A stretch of 37,899 nt of DNA, taken from the IMG/VR virus record IMGVR_UViG_3300031566_000170, positions 1 through 37,899 of that record; one strand, written 5' to 3'. This document shows positions 31,097-37,079 of this stretch, in pieces; positions within the stretch are counted from its first letter, which is position 1; the number at the start of each line of letters is the position of its first letter. The notes under the pieces were generated by a model, which did no database searches, had not been told where the DNA came from, and saw nothing but the letters and a program-made list of their open reading frames with translations. This stretch comes from a virus. A program made the position numbers and the translations under genes.

Positions 31097-31136
31097 GTTC
31101 GTTTTCCTATAATCTTCGCCATTGAGCTATGCGAAC
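31097..31136 (-). pseudogene. tRNA remnant (5' half with internal deletion)
   Basis: Minus-strand GTTCGCATAGCTCAATGG looks like a tRNA acceptor strand plus D arm with the GG pair. After about 17 bases of unrelated sequence comes CGAAC, which can pair with the initial GTTCG. Anticodon and T arms are absent. It lies three bases upstream of tRNA-Arg and abuts the stop of the preceding gene. Confidence 0.55.
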
Positions 31137-31447
31137 TAATTCATTCTCGAAATGTGGTGCAATGTACATAAAGTTTTAATCCAATTATCGCCGCCCGTAA
31201 ATCCAGGCACCCCACATTCCTCACATGTTTTCATACTTGCGTGTTCTGCGTTAACTACCATGCTACGGAATGATTGACGTTGTTTAGTTTCGTAATCGGT
31301 GATGTTAACCTGCTCATTAAATGAATAATAAAAACGTAGGCCGCCGAACTTCTCTTTTATTTGGTGGATTGTCGCACCTAGTCGTTTAGCCTCAGCTATT
31401 AACGGATCGACAATATGATCCCATCCATTACCAACGTCAGCGCTCAT
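31136..31447 (-). CDS. Small protein with C-terminal Cys/His cluster
   Basis: 103 residues. GWDHIVDPLIAEAKRLGATI, then KEKFGGLRFYYSF, then AEHASMKTCEECGVPGFTGG and WIKTLCTLHH. The pattern EKFG-LR-Y followed by C-x2-C...C-x2-H occurs in many phage hypothetical proteins. The Cys/His set probably binds zinc. It has a very good sigma-70 promoter immediately upstream and no ribosome-binding site. Function is unknown. Confidence 0.65.
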   Translation of the reverse strand: MSADVGNGWDHIVDPLIAEAKRLGATIHQIKEKFGGLRFYYSFNEQVNITDYETKQRQSFRSMVVNAEHASMKTCEECGVPGFTGGDNWIKTLCTLHHISRMN

Positions 31448-31452
31448 AGTTA

Positions 31453-31481
31453 ACTATAACAAAAATGTCCAACAAAGTCAA
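31453..31481 (-). promoter_or_regulatory. Sigma-70 promoter TTGACT-17-TATAGT
   Basis: Minus-strand -35 TTGACT (31481-31476), an exact 17-base spacer, and -10 TATAGT (31458-31453). The ATG at 31447 begins five bases after the -10, so transcription would start at or inside the start codon. It probably drives the tRNA segment as well. Confidence 0.75.
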
Positions 31482-31483
31482 TA

Positions 31484-32020
31484 TTAAGCGTTCACCATAT
31501 TGATAGCTTTTTCGGTAGTTTCGTTCACCCGTCTTGTCCATCCTCTGCCAAATGTATCAAAGTGGTGCAATGATTCGTAATATTCCTGTCGACTTTGTTG
31601 ATACTTATGAACACTAACTTCGACGGAATGTTCAGTTACATATTCATTTACTTTGGCTAAAGTGTTCGGTCCAATTTGTCCATCATCAGCAGCTCCTACT
31701 AGATTTTGTAGGTACCTTGCGGCGCGACCCGGACCGGCGTTGACGCCAAAATCAAATACACATAGATCTAATCCTTTGGGAAGATCGTCACCGTGTACTT
31801 TATCCCAATAATTCTTTTTGTAAATTGGTGAAACGTCGGCAACTGTTAAAGCCCGCATTTCATCTACGGATACCTTCTTTCCAACCCAAGATTCAAAGAC
31901 ATGTTTGGTAACACCCAAATTAGTTGCTCCACCTGGATCTTTGGGGTGGTTTACAAAACCTCCCTCATGCTGTAAAATAATCTTAATGCATTCGTCAAAG
32001 TTGTTAGTTGCCATAACCAT
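31484..32020 (-). CDS. Endolysin, GH108-type N-acetylmuramidase
   Basis: 178 residues of the glycoside hydrolase family 108 type. The catalytic motif EGGFVNHPKDPGGATNLG starts with Glu19 as the likely acid. It is followed by YKKNYWDKVHGDDLPKGLDL, then FDFGVNAGPGRAARYLQ and a C-terminal peptidoglycan-binding region (GQIGPNTLAKVN...GWTRRVNETTEKA). It cuts peptidoglycan glycan strands for lysis. No signal peptide or membrane segment is visible, so a holin is needed; none was identified in the window. Two ATG codons (32020 and 32014) lie behind AAGGAA. It diverges from 32071 with face-to-face late promoters between. Confidence 0.92.
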   Translation of the reverse strand: MVMATNNFDECIKIILQHEGGFVNHPKDPGGATNLGVTKHVFESWVGKKVSVDEMRALTVADVSPIYKKNYWDKVHGDDLPKGLDLCVFDFGVNAGPGRAARYLQNLVGAADDGQIGPNTLAKVNEYVTEHSVEVSVHKYQQSRQEYYESLHHFDTFGRGWTRRVNETTEKAINMVNA

Positions 32021-32032
32021 GTTTTTCCTTAC

Positions 32033-32040
32033 TATAAATA
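32033..32040 (+). promoter_or_regulatory. Late promoter octamer TATAAATA for the gene at 32071
   Basis: A perfect late octamer 30 bases before the ATG at 32071. It faces the minus-strand octamer at 32042-32049 with only one base between. Confidence 0.65.
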
Positions 32041-32041
32041 G

Positions 32042-32049
32042 TATTTATT
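32042..32049 (-). promoter_or_regulatory. Late promoter octamer AATAAATA for the endolysin
   Basis: Minus-strand octamer 21 bases before the endolysin start, with AAGGAA in between; late expression suits an endolysin. Confidence 0.65.
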
Positions 32050-32070
32050 AGCGGATTACGGATTACAGAT

Positions 32071-32364
32071 ATGGACGATCTCGCATACAGAACAATCCAA
32101 TCTTACAGTGATTGGTATGATATCCGCGAGCAGCTCAGGGACGTCAAGTTGGAATTCCCCGAATACTTTAAAGATATTGACGCGATTGTTAAAACGATTG
32201 AATATTACATCACAGCAATTAGCAAATTGCATGTGGGAATGAAACGTAAACCGTCCCCTGCTTTAGAACTGCGGATTGCAGAGAATTTAGAAAAAGCGAA
32301 TGAACTTTTGAAAACATTTCAACAACACTATATGATGCTAGTTTTAGCTAAAGACAAACAGTAA
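32071..32364 (+). CDS. Small hypothetical helical protein
   Basis: 97 residues, helical and mixed charge (YSDWYDIREQLRDVKLEFPE, ELRIAENLEKANELLKTFQQ). No motif, signal or membrane segment is visible. It has a late promoter and is followed after eight bases by the carbamoyltransferase, so the two are probably expressed together. Function is unknown. Confidence 0.6.
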   Translation: MDDLAYRTIQSYSDWYDIREQLRDVKLEFPEYFKDIDAIVKTIEYYITAISKLHVGMKRKPSPALELRIAENLEKANELLKTFQQHYMMLVLAKDKQ

Positions 32365-32372
32365 ATATTAAC

Positions 32373-33830
32373 ATGATTTCCTGGGGCATATCTGCCGACA
32401 GTCACGATGCCGCATTGGCGGTATTCAACGACAACAGTCTAGTTTTTGCAAGTGAAGCAGAACGCTTTTCGCGTATTAAAAACGACCGAAACTTACACGA
32501 TGATTTAGTAGACTATGCATCCTCCAAGTTTGGTTGGCCACAAAAATTATATTGGTACGAAAAGCCAATCCTTAAATCATTACGTCAATTCAAAGCAGGA
32601 CAAGGATTTGTTGCTAACGACATTCAACGTTATCTCAAAAGTTATGGGATAGTAGCACCGATCAATTATCAAAAGCATCACCGTAGCCACGCCGCAGCGG
32701 GCTATTTTACATCAACGTTTGATAACGCTTGCATCGTAGTAATAGATGCCATAGGCGAGTTTGAAACGTTAACATTGTGGCGAGCAGCCGGTCACAAACT
32801 TACTAAACTGTACACCTTAAGTTTCCCCCATAGTGTTGGCTTATGGTATTCTGCAATGACGCAACGTTGTGGGTTGAAGCCGAATGAGGAAGAATATATT
32901 TTGATGGGAATGGCAGCATTGGGCGATCCGGCGAAATTGCAATTAAGCATACAATACGATTTCTTTGACAGTATTTGGCCAATAAAATTTAAAAAGAATT
33001 TACACAGAGGATGTAAAGACTGGCGCCCAGACCTAACATCACAGCAAGACATATATGATATTGCTGCAACTACGCAACGGATTTATGAAACAATTTTCTC
33101 TGCCATTCTAGCATGTGCAAGAGAATTTTCTCACAGTGAGAACCTAGTCCTAATAGGCGGTTGCGCATTAAATTGTGCAGCTAATCCGATCGCATTTAAA
33201 CACTTTGAAAACGTTTGGATTATGCCTGCGCCCGGGGATGCCGGGTCTGCTATTGGCGCAGTCTTATCAGCTAAGAACAGACACATAGAATGGCCGGGGC
33301 CGTACTTGGGATATGACCTAGGCTATACTGCTACCGAAGAACAGATTGTAGACTATTTAATAGAGAATAAGATCTGCGGAGTAGCAAGAGGCAAAGCCGA
33401 GTTTGGTCCTCGTGCGTTAGGAAATAGAAGTTTATTAGCTGATCCTCGAGGACAAGACATTAAAGACAAAGTAAATGAGTTGAAGCATAGAGAACAGTTC
33501 AGACCGTTCGCACCGGCGATCTTGCAAGAACATGCAGGAACTTATTTTGATATGCCAACATATGATTCTCCATACATGCAATATGTCGCTCGTTGCAAGA
33601 AACCCGATGAGTTTCCTGCTATTGTTCACTTCGACAATACCAGTCGTGTTCAAACAGTAGGAAAGAACGACGACCCAAGATTTAGAAAATTACTAGAGGT
33701 ATGGTATGAAAGAACAGGTTGTCCTATGTTGTTAAACACTAGCCTTAACATTAAGGGCGAGCCGATGGTTAATAACGAGAACGATGTCAAAGCATGGTCA
33801 AATAAGTACAACGTACCCATTTTTAGTTAG
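32373..33830 (+). CDS. NodU/CmcH-family carbamoyltransferase
   Basis: 485 residues. Members transfer carbamoyl from carbamoyl phosphate, through an adenylate intermediate, to hydroxyl groups of sugars or antibiotics. The N-terminal Kae1-like domain shows GISADSHDAALAVF, QKHHRSHAAAGYFTSTFDNA, GGCALNCAANPI and MPAPGDAGSAIGAVL. The C-terminal domain shows ARGKAEFGPRALGNRSLLAD, then REQFRPFAPAILQEH and NTSLNIKGEPMV. It is complete but ends soon after the last motif. Such genes are frequent in T4-like cyanophages; modification of a phage or host glycan is likely. A late promoter for the next gene lies just after its stop. Confidence 0.92.
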   Translation: MISWGISADSHDAALAVFNDNSLVFASEAERFSRIKNDRNLHDDLVDYASSKFGWPQKLYWYEKPILKSLRQFKAGQGFVANDIQRYLKSYGIVAPINYQKHHRSHAAAGYFTSTFDNACIVVIDAIGEFETLTLWRAAGHKLTKLYTLSFPHSVGLWYSAMTQRCGLKPNEEEYILMGMAALGDPAKLQLSIQYDFFDSIWPIKFKKNLHRGCKDWRPDLTSQQDIYDIAATTQRIYETIFSAILACAREFSHSENLVLIGGCALNCAANPIAFKHFENVWIMPAPGDAGSAIGAVLSAKNRHIEWPGPYLGYDLGYTATEEQIVDYLIENKICGVARGKAEFGPRALGNRSLLADPRGQDIKDKVNELKHREQFRPFAPAILQEHAGTYFDMPTYDSPYMQYVARCKKPDEFPAIVHFDNTSRVQTVGKNDDPRFRKLLEVWYERTGCPMLLNTSLNIKGEPMVNNENDVKAWSNKYNVPIFS

Positions 33831-33835
33831 TCTGC

Positions 33836-33843
33836 CATAAATA
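33836..33843 (+). promoter_or_regulatory. Late promoter octamer CATAAATA
   Basis: Lies six bases after the carbamoyltransferase stop and 81 bases before the ATG at 33925. A start about six bases downstream would place the hairpin at 33849 at the very 5' end of the mRNA. Confidence 0.6.
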
Positions 33844-33848
33844 TTGTT

Positions 33849-33892
33849 ATCCATCGGAAGAGGTTTGATGGATTTATGCGGTACCAAGCCGC
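33849..33892 (+). promoter_or_regulatory. Structured 5' leader with two hairpins
   Basis: ATCCATC (33849-33855) pairs perfectly with GATGGAT (33867-33873). GCGG (33878-33881) pairs with CCGC (33889-33892). An upstream in-frame ATG (33868), with GGAAGAGG before it in the loop, lies in the first hairpin. The main start at 33925 has AAAGGAG. Not matched to a riboswitch class I know. Confidence 0.5.
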
Positions 33893-33924
33893 GTAGCCCT
33901 AAAACGGCAAAAGGAGAAAACAAA

Positions 33925-34353
33925 ATGGGTAGACCACTAAAAATAGCAAAACTAAACGGATCAATCTTAGTTGATATCGCAATTCCCGGCGGAACAGCAA
34001 GCATCGGGGGTGTCGGTGGAGACACAGCTATTGTTGGATCACAGATCCAAGTAAGAGTTAAGATTGGAGCCAACCCAGAACTTGAGGGTTATATCATCCG
34101 TCAAAAAGGACGTAGTAAGTTCTTGGTGACTGACGGTACTAACACTGGAGTTTGTACGTTAGCTGATTCAGCTGATGGTGCGCTAGCAGATGACTTTATG
34201 TCTTTAACAGCAACTGATGATGGAAGTTCGATTATCAGAGCTTCGAGGATTTCCAATAAGTTTATTTGGAGTTTCTCGGATGTTAAATACCAATGGACAT
34301 TCGGTGCAGCAGTTGCTGGACCACCAATAATTCTTAGCGTAGAAAATACTTAA
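33925..34353 (+). CDS. Probable virion structural protein (MGRPLKIAK type)
   Basis: 142 residues from the ATG at 33925 (AAAGGAG upstream). The frame is open upstream, and an ATG at 33868 with a good ribosome-binding site would add 19 residues. The N-terminus MGRPLKIAK resembles the MARPLKI start of abundant small structural proteins in T4-like environmental phages. The body is beta-rich and Gly/Thr/Ser-rich (IPGGTASIGGVGGDTAIVGS, KFLVTDGTNTGVCTLADSAD) and ends with KYQWTFGAAVAGPPIILSVE. A capsid or tail decoration role is inferred. A terminator with a late octamer in its loop follows. Confidence 0.55.
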   Translation: MGRPLKIAKLNGSILVDIAIPGGTASIGGVGGDTAIVGSQIQVRVKIGANPELEGYIIRQKGRSKFLVTDGTNTGVCTLADSADGALADDFMSLTATDDGSSIIRASRISNKFIWSFSDVKYQWTFGAAVAGPPIILSVENT

Positions 34354-34377
34354 TATCTTTTTATTAAGTCTAAGGAG

Positions 34378-34409
34378 CCACTGTAGTAAATATACAGTGG
34401 TTTCTTTTT
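34378..34409 (+). terminator. Intrinsic terminator with a late octamer in its loop
   Basis: CCACTGTA (34378-34385), loop GTAAATA, TACAGTGG (34393-34400), then TTTCTTTTT. A perfect eight-pair stem with a good T-run, just before the gene at 34419. Confidence 0.9.
34385..34392 (+). promoter_or_regulatory. Late-type octamer AGTAAATA inside terminator
   Basis: The same octamer as before genes 20, 23 and the acidic core gene, here forming the loop of the terminator hairpin, 26 bases before the ATG at 34419. Confidence 0.5.
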
Positions 34410-34418
34410 GGCTAAATT

Positions 34419-34988
34419 ATGACAATAGCATTTGTATTAGGTAACGGAAAATCTAGGCTAGACGTAGACTTAAACTTGCTCAAAAAGCACGGTAAGACCT
34501 ACGGGTGTAATCGCCTATATCAGGATTTCACCCCAGACGTTCTAGTTGCGACCGATCCAGGAATTAGCTTAGAAATACAAAATGCGAGTTATGCGAAGAG
34601 AAACGTCTTTTACACAAGAAAACCATTCGCCGACACAGGAGCAAAAAAGATCATGCTGAATTTTGGATTCAGTAGCGGCCCCGTTGCTGTGACATACGCA
34701 GCGCACGACAAGCATTCGCATATTTATTTGTTGGGTTTTGATCTAGCAGGACACAAAGGAAAGTTCAATAATATCTATGCAGATACACCGCATTACAAGA
34801 AAACAGGCGAAAAAGAAACATATTATGGCAATTGGGTTGGCCAAATTGTGGGAATTGCCAAACAGTATAAGAATAGACAATTTATACGGGTAATTAAGGC
34901 TGGGATTGTTACTCCAGTGAAGTTTCAAAACATATCCAACATTAAACACATGGAAATGGCAGAATTTTTAGAATTTATAAATAGTTAA
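34419..34988 (+). CDS. Rossmann-like protein resembling DUF115/glycan-transfer enzymes
   Basis: 189 residues. The N-terminus IAFVLGNGKSRLDVDLNLLK, YGCNRLYQDFTPDVLVATDP and a later HIYLLGFDLAG follow the pattern seen in DUF115/MptE-like and sialyltransferase-like proteins: a Gly-rich nucleotide loop, N-x-x-Y and an Asp. Such proteins in phage tail-fibre clusters may modify glycans. The assignment is weak and rests on the first 50 residues. No Shine-Dalgarno is visible; it starts shortly after the terminator/promoter element. Confidence 0.5.
   Translation: MTIAFVLGNGKSRLDVDLNLLKKHGKTYGCNRLYQDFTPDVLVATDPGISLEIQNASYAKRNVFYTRKPFADTGAKKIMLNFGFSSGPVAVTYAAHDKHSHIYLLGFDLAGHKGKFNNIYADTPHYKKTGEKETYYGNWVGQIVGIAKQYKNRQFIRVIKAGIVTPVKFQNISNIKHMEMAEFLEFINS
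34976..34983 (+). promoter_or_regulatory. Late promoter octamer TATAAATA for the fibre cluster
   Basis: A perfect octamer inside the last codons of the previous gene, six bases before the ATG at 34990. No ribosome-binding site is present, so a leaderless mRNA is predicted. Confidence 0.65.
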
Positions 34989-34989
34989 T

Positions 34990-35661
34990 ATGAGCGAAAC
35001 CAAAAAAACACTAGGTGGCTACGGCCTTTATACAGTAGATGCAGCGGGCAACGTTGCGGGAAATATTGATACTTGGTCCGACGAATTCGTTATTCACGGT
35101 AACTTGCAGGTAACAGGAAATACCGTATCACAATCCAACTTAGATGTTACTGATAACATTATTTCGGTTAACGTCGGAGAGACTGGAAACGGTGTTACTT
35201 TAGGAACAGCAGGTTTATCGGTTGACCGAGGAAACTTAGCTAATACTGCCTTGCTTTGGAACGAGTCGGTCACATCCTGGACATTGACAAACGATGGTGC
35301 AAACTATTTTGCAATCATGTCACAGGTTAGCGATGACCTTACTCCGCAACTAGGCGGAAACTTAGATACAAATACATTCCAAATTCAGAGTATTGGTGCC
35401 GCAGATCTTGTCCTAAATGCGAATGGTACTGGTAATGTTGTTCTGTCTGCTAATAGCACAGGATATATTATATTTGAAGATTATGTAAGATTAACTAAAC
35501 TAGGAACAGATCCTGGCACAGTAGCAGACAATAATTTTGTATATCACAAAAATGTATCCACAGGTGGATCAGGAGTATTCTTTCAAACCGACGAAACTAC
35601 AGTTTCACCCGACGAGTTGGTAAGCAAGACAAAAGCAATAATGTTCGGACTAATTTTATAA
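34990..35661 (+). CDS. Tail-fibre/virion structural protein with beta repeats
   Basis: 223 residues, Asn/Thr/Gly-rich and beta-strand dominated. VIHGNLQVTGNTVSQSNLDV is a common start element of phage fibre and tail-spike proteins (gnl-V-G-sts). It is followed by TPQLGGNLDTNTFQIQSIGA, LVLNANGTGNVVLSANSTGY and a Ser/Thr-rich end. T4-like marine phage fibre proteins often contain the DLTPQLGGNLD segment. It is probably a fibre segment or collar-attached appendage. It opens the adhesin cluster. Confidence 0.65.
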   Translation: MSETKKTLGGYGLYTVDAAGNVAGNIDTWSDEFVIHGNLQVTGNTVSQSNLDVTDNIISVNVGETGNGVTLGTAGLSVDRGNLANTALLWNESVTSWTLTNDGANYFAIMSQVSDDLTPQLGGNLDTNTFQIQSIGAADLVLNANGTGNVVLSANSTGYIIFEDYVRLTKLGTDPGTVADNNFVYHKNVSTGGSGVFFQTDETTVSPDELVSKTKAIMFGLIL

Positions 35662-35673
35662 TAGGATAAAACG

Positions 35674-35982
35674 ATGGCGATAACAAACACTCTTATATCA
35701 ACAACAGCAGCAAATGTATATGCTAGCGTAGGCAATACTGTAGTCGCTACTGTGTATTTCTATAACCAATCTGGAGCATCTGCGTTAGTAGAAGTTTTTG
35801 CAGTACCGGCCGGCGGAACAGCAAATGCCAACACACAAGTTTACGGCAATTTAGTTATTGTAGCAACAGATACTTATGTTATGGACGTAGAGAAATTACT
35901 TTTTAGTAATGATGATGCATTAATGGCAAATACCAACATTGCTAATACTGTAACAGTTACAGTCACATATACAGGAGCTTAA
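35674..35982 (+). CDS. Small beta-rich virion protein
   Basis: 102 residues of repeating beta strands (NVYASVGNTVVATVYFYNQS, LVEVFAVPAGGTANANTQVY, VTVTVTYTGA) without charged helices, typical of small phage structural or fibre-associated Ig-like domains. It lies between two fibre genes and is preceded by AGGATAA. Its function as a fibre trimerisation or decoration protein is inferred from position only. Confidence 0.55.
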   Translation: MAITNTLISTTAANVYASVGNTVVATVYFYNQSGASALVEVFAVPAGGTANANTQVYGNLVIVATDTYVMDVEKLLFSNDDALMANTNIANTVTVTVTYTGA

Positions 35983-35987
35983 TCCCG

Positions 35988-37079
35988 GTGGGAAGGTTCC
36001 TGAAGAACACAGAAATTCGTCAGGCTGACCAATATTCCGTAGTTGTTCCATTTGGTACAACTGATGTGCGTCCAACTTCTCCAGTAATAGGTCAACTTAG
36101 ATATAATACAACGCTAAACGCATTAGAAGTTTATTCCTACGGCGTTTGGCAGAAATTCTCTATGGTCGGTAATGTAGAGATCGTTAAAGATATTTTTGTA
36201 GGAGATGGATCGTCGACTTCATTCGGTGCAATGACATATTCGTACGCATTTGGCGAAGAAGCGATGACCATGGTGTTTATTGGAAACACACATCAAAACC
36301 CAGCAATCTCCTATACCTACAACGGAACAACTTCTATCACGTTTACAAGTCCTCCTCCGCTAGGACATTCGATTGTTGTTTTACACAACTACACTAGCAC
36401 AGATTACACTGGTGTGCCATTTGTCTCACCATTTGTTCCACCGTTTTCGCCAGACGATTTTGCAAGCCTCGTTGGTTGGTACCAAGCAGGGGTTGGACAA
36501 ACAGATGCAGGTGGCGGAGCATGTTCAGCATGGGCAGACCAAAGTGGTTTAGGTCATACATTAAATAGTCCGGCTGGAAAACAACCACTCATTCAAGGCG
36601 ACGGAACATTGCTGTTCGCCGCCGACGGCAATGATGGAATGCAAGCTGTCTTTACGATGAATCAACCTTCAACACAGTACATTTTATGTAAGCCGATCTC
36701 GTGGACAGGTACTCGCTATCTTTCCCATGGTGCTTCCTTCAACAACACCTATATTCAACAGGATGGAGCAACAAATCAATATCGAGTCGATATTGTGGGT
36801 GGTGATCCAGTAAACTACCTTTCTGCACCAACGGGCGTATATGCAGTGTTCTGTGCAGTTTATGATGGTTTGGCTACCAGCGTGCTTCAAATTGATGCAA
36901 CATTCGATGTTGGAGATGCTGATCCGACAAACGCAACTGGATACACTCTTGGTAATCAAAGCTTTATTTCCGCAGGTACTGGAGCGAACATTCAAGTAAA
37001 AGGACTTCTTCTTTACAATGTTGCACATGACGCAGCAGAGCGAGCACAAGTTATCAGTCATTTACAGAGTCTAATATAA
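35988..37079 (+). CDS. Tail-fibre adhesin with LamG-like C-terminal domain
   Basis: 363 residues from a GTG at 35988 (AGGAG about 11 bases upstream); the N-terminus MGRFLKNTEIRQADQYSVVV matches that of the next gene, confirming the start. Residues 1-150 are a conserved module with GQLRYNTTLNALEVY, VGDGSSTSFGAMTYSYAFGE and TFTSPPP...VVLHNY-STDYTG. Residues about 160-363 resemble a concanavalin/LamG-type sandwich (GWYQAGVGQTDAGGGACSAW, DQSGLGHTLN, and a closing AAERAQVISHLQSLI). It is likely to bind host surface glycans. The end overlaps the next start by one base. Confidence 0.7.
   Translation: MGRFLKNTEIRQADQYSVVVPFGTTDVRPTSPVIGQLRYNTTLNALEVYSYGVWQKFSMVGNVEIVKDIFVGDGSSTSFGAMTYSYAFGEEAMTMVFIGNTHQNPAISYTYNGTTSITFTSPPPLGHSIVVLHNYTSTDYTGVPFVSPFVPPFSPDDFASLVGWYQAGVGQTDAGGGACSAWADQSGLGHTLNSPAGKQPLIQGDGTLLFAADGNDGMQAVFTMNQPSTQYILCKPISWTGTRYLSHGASFNNTYIQQDGATNQYRVDIVGGDPVNYLSAPTGVYAVFCAVYDGLATSVLQIDATFDVGDADPTNATGYTLGNQSFISAGTGANIQVKGLLLYNVAHDAAERAQVISHLQSLI

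Noticed and set aside
33844-33924. Known riboswitch in the leader (glutamine, preQ1 and SAM classes considered)
   Set aside because: The conserved core bases of these classes were not found; only two simple hairpins are supported.
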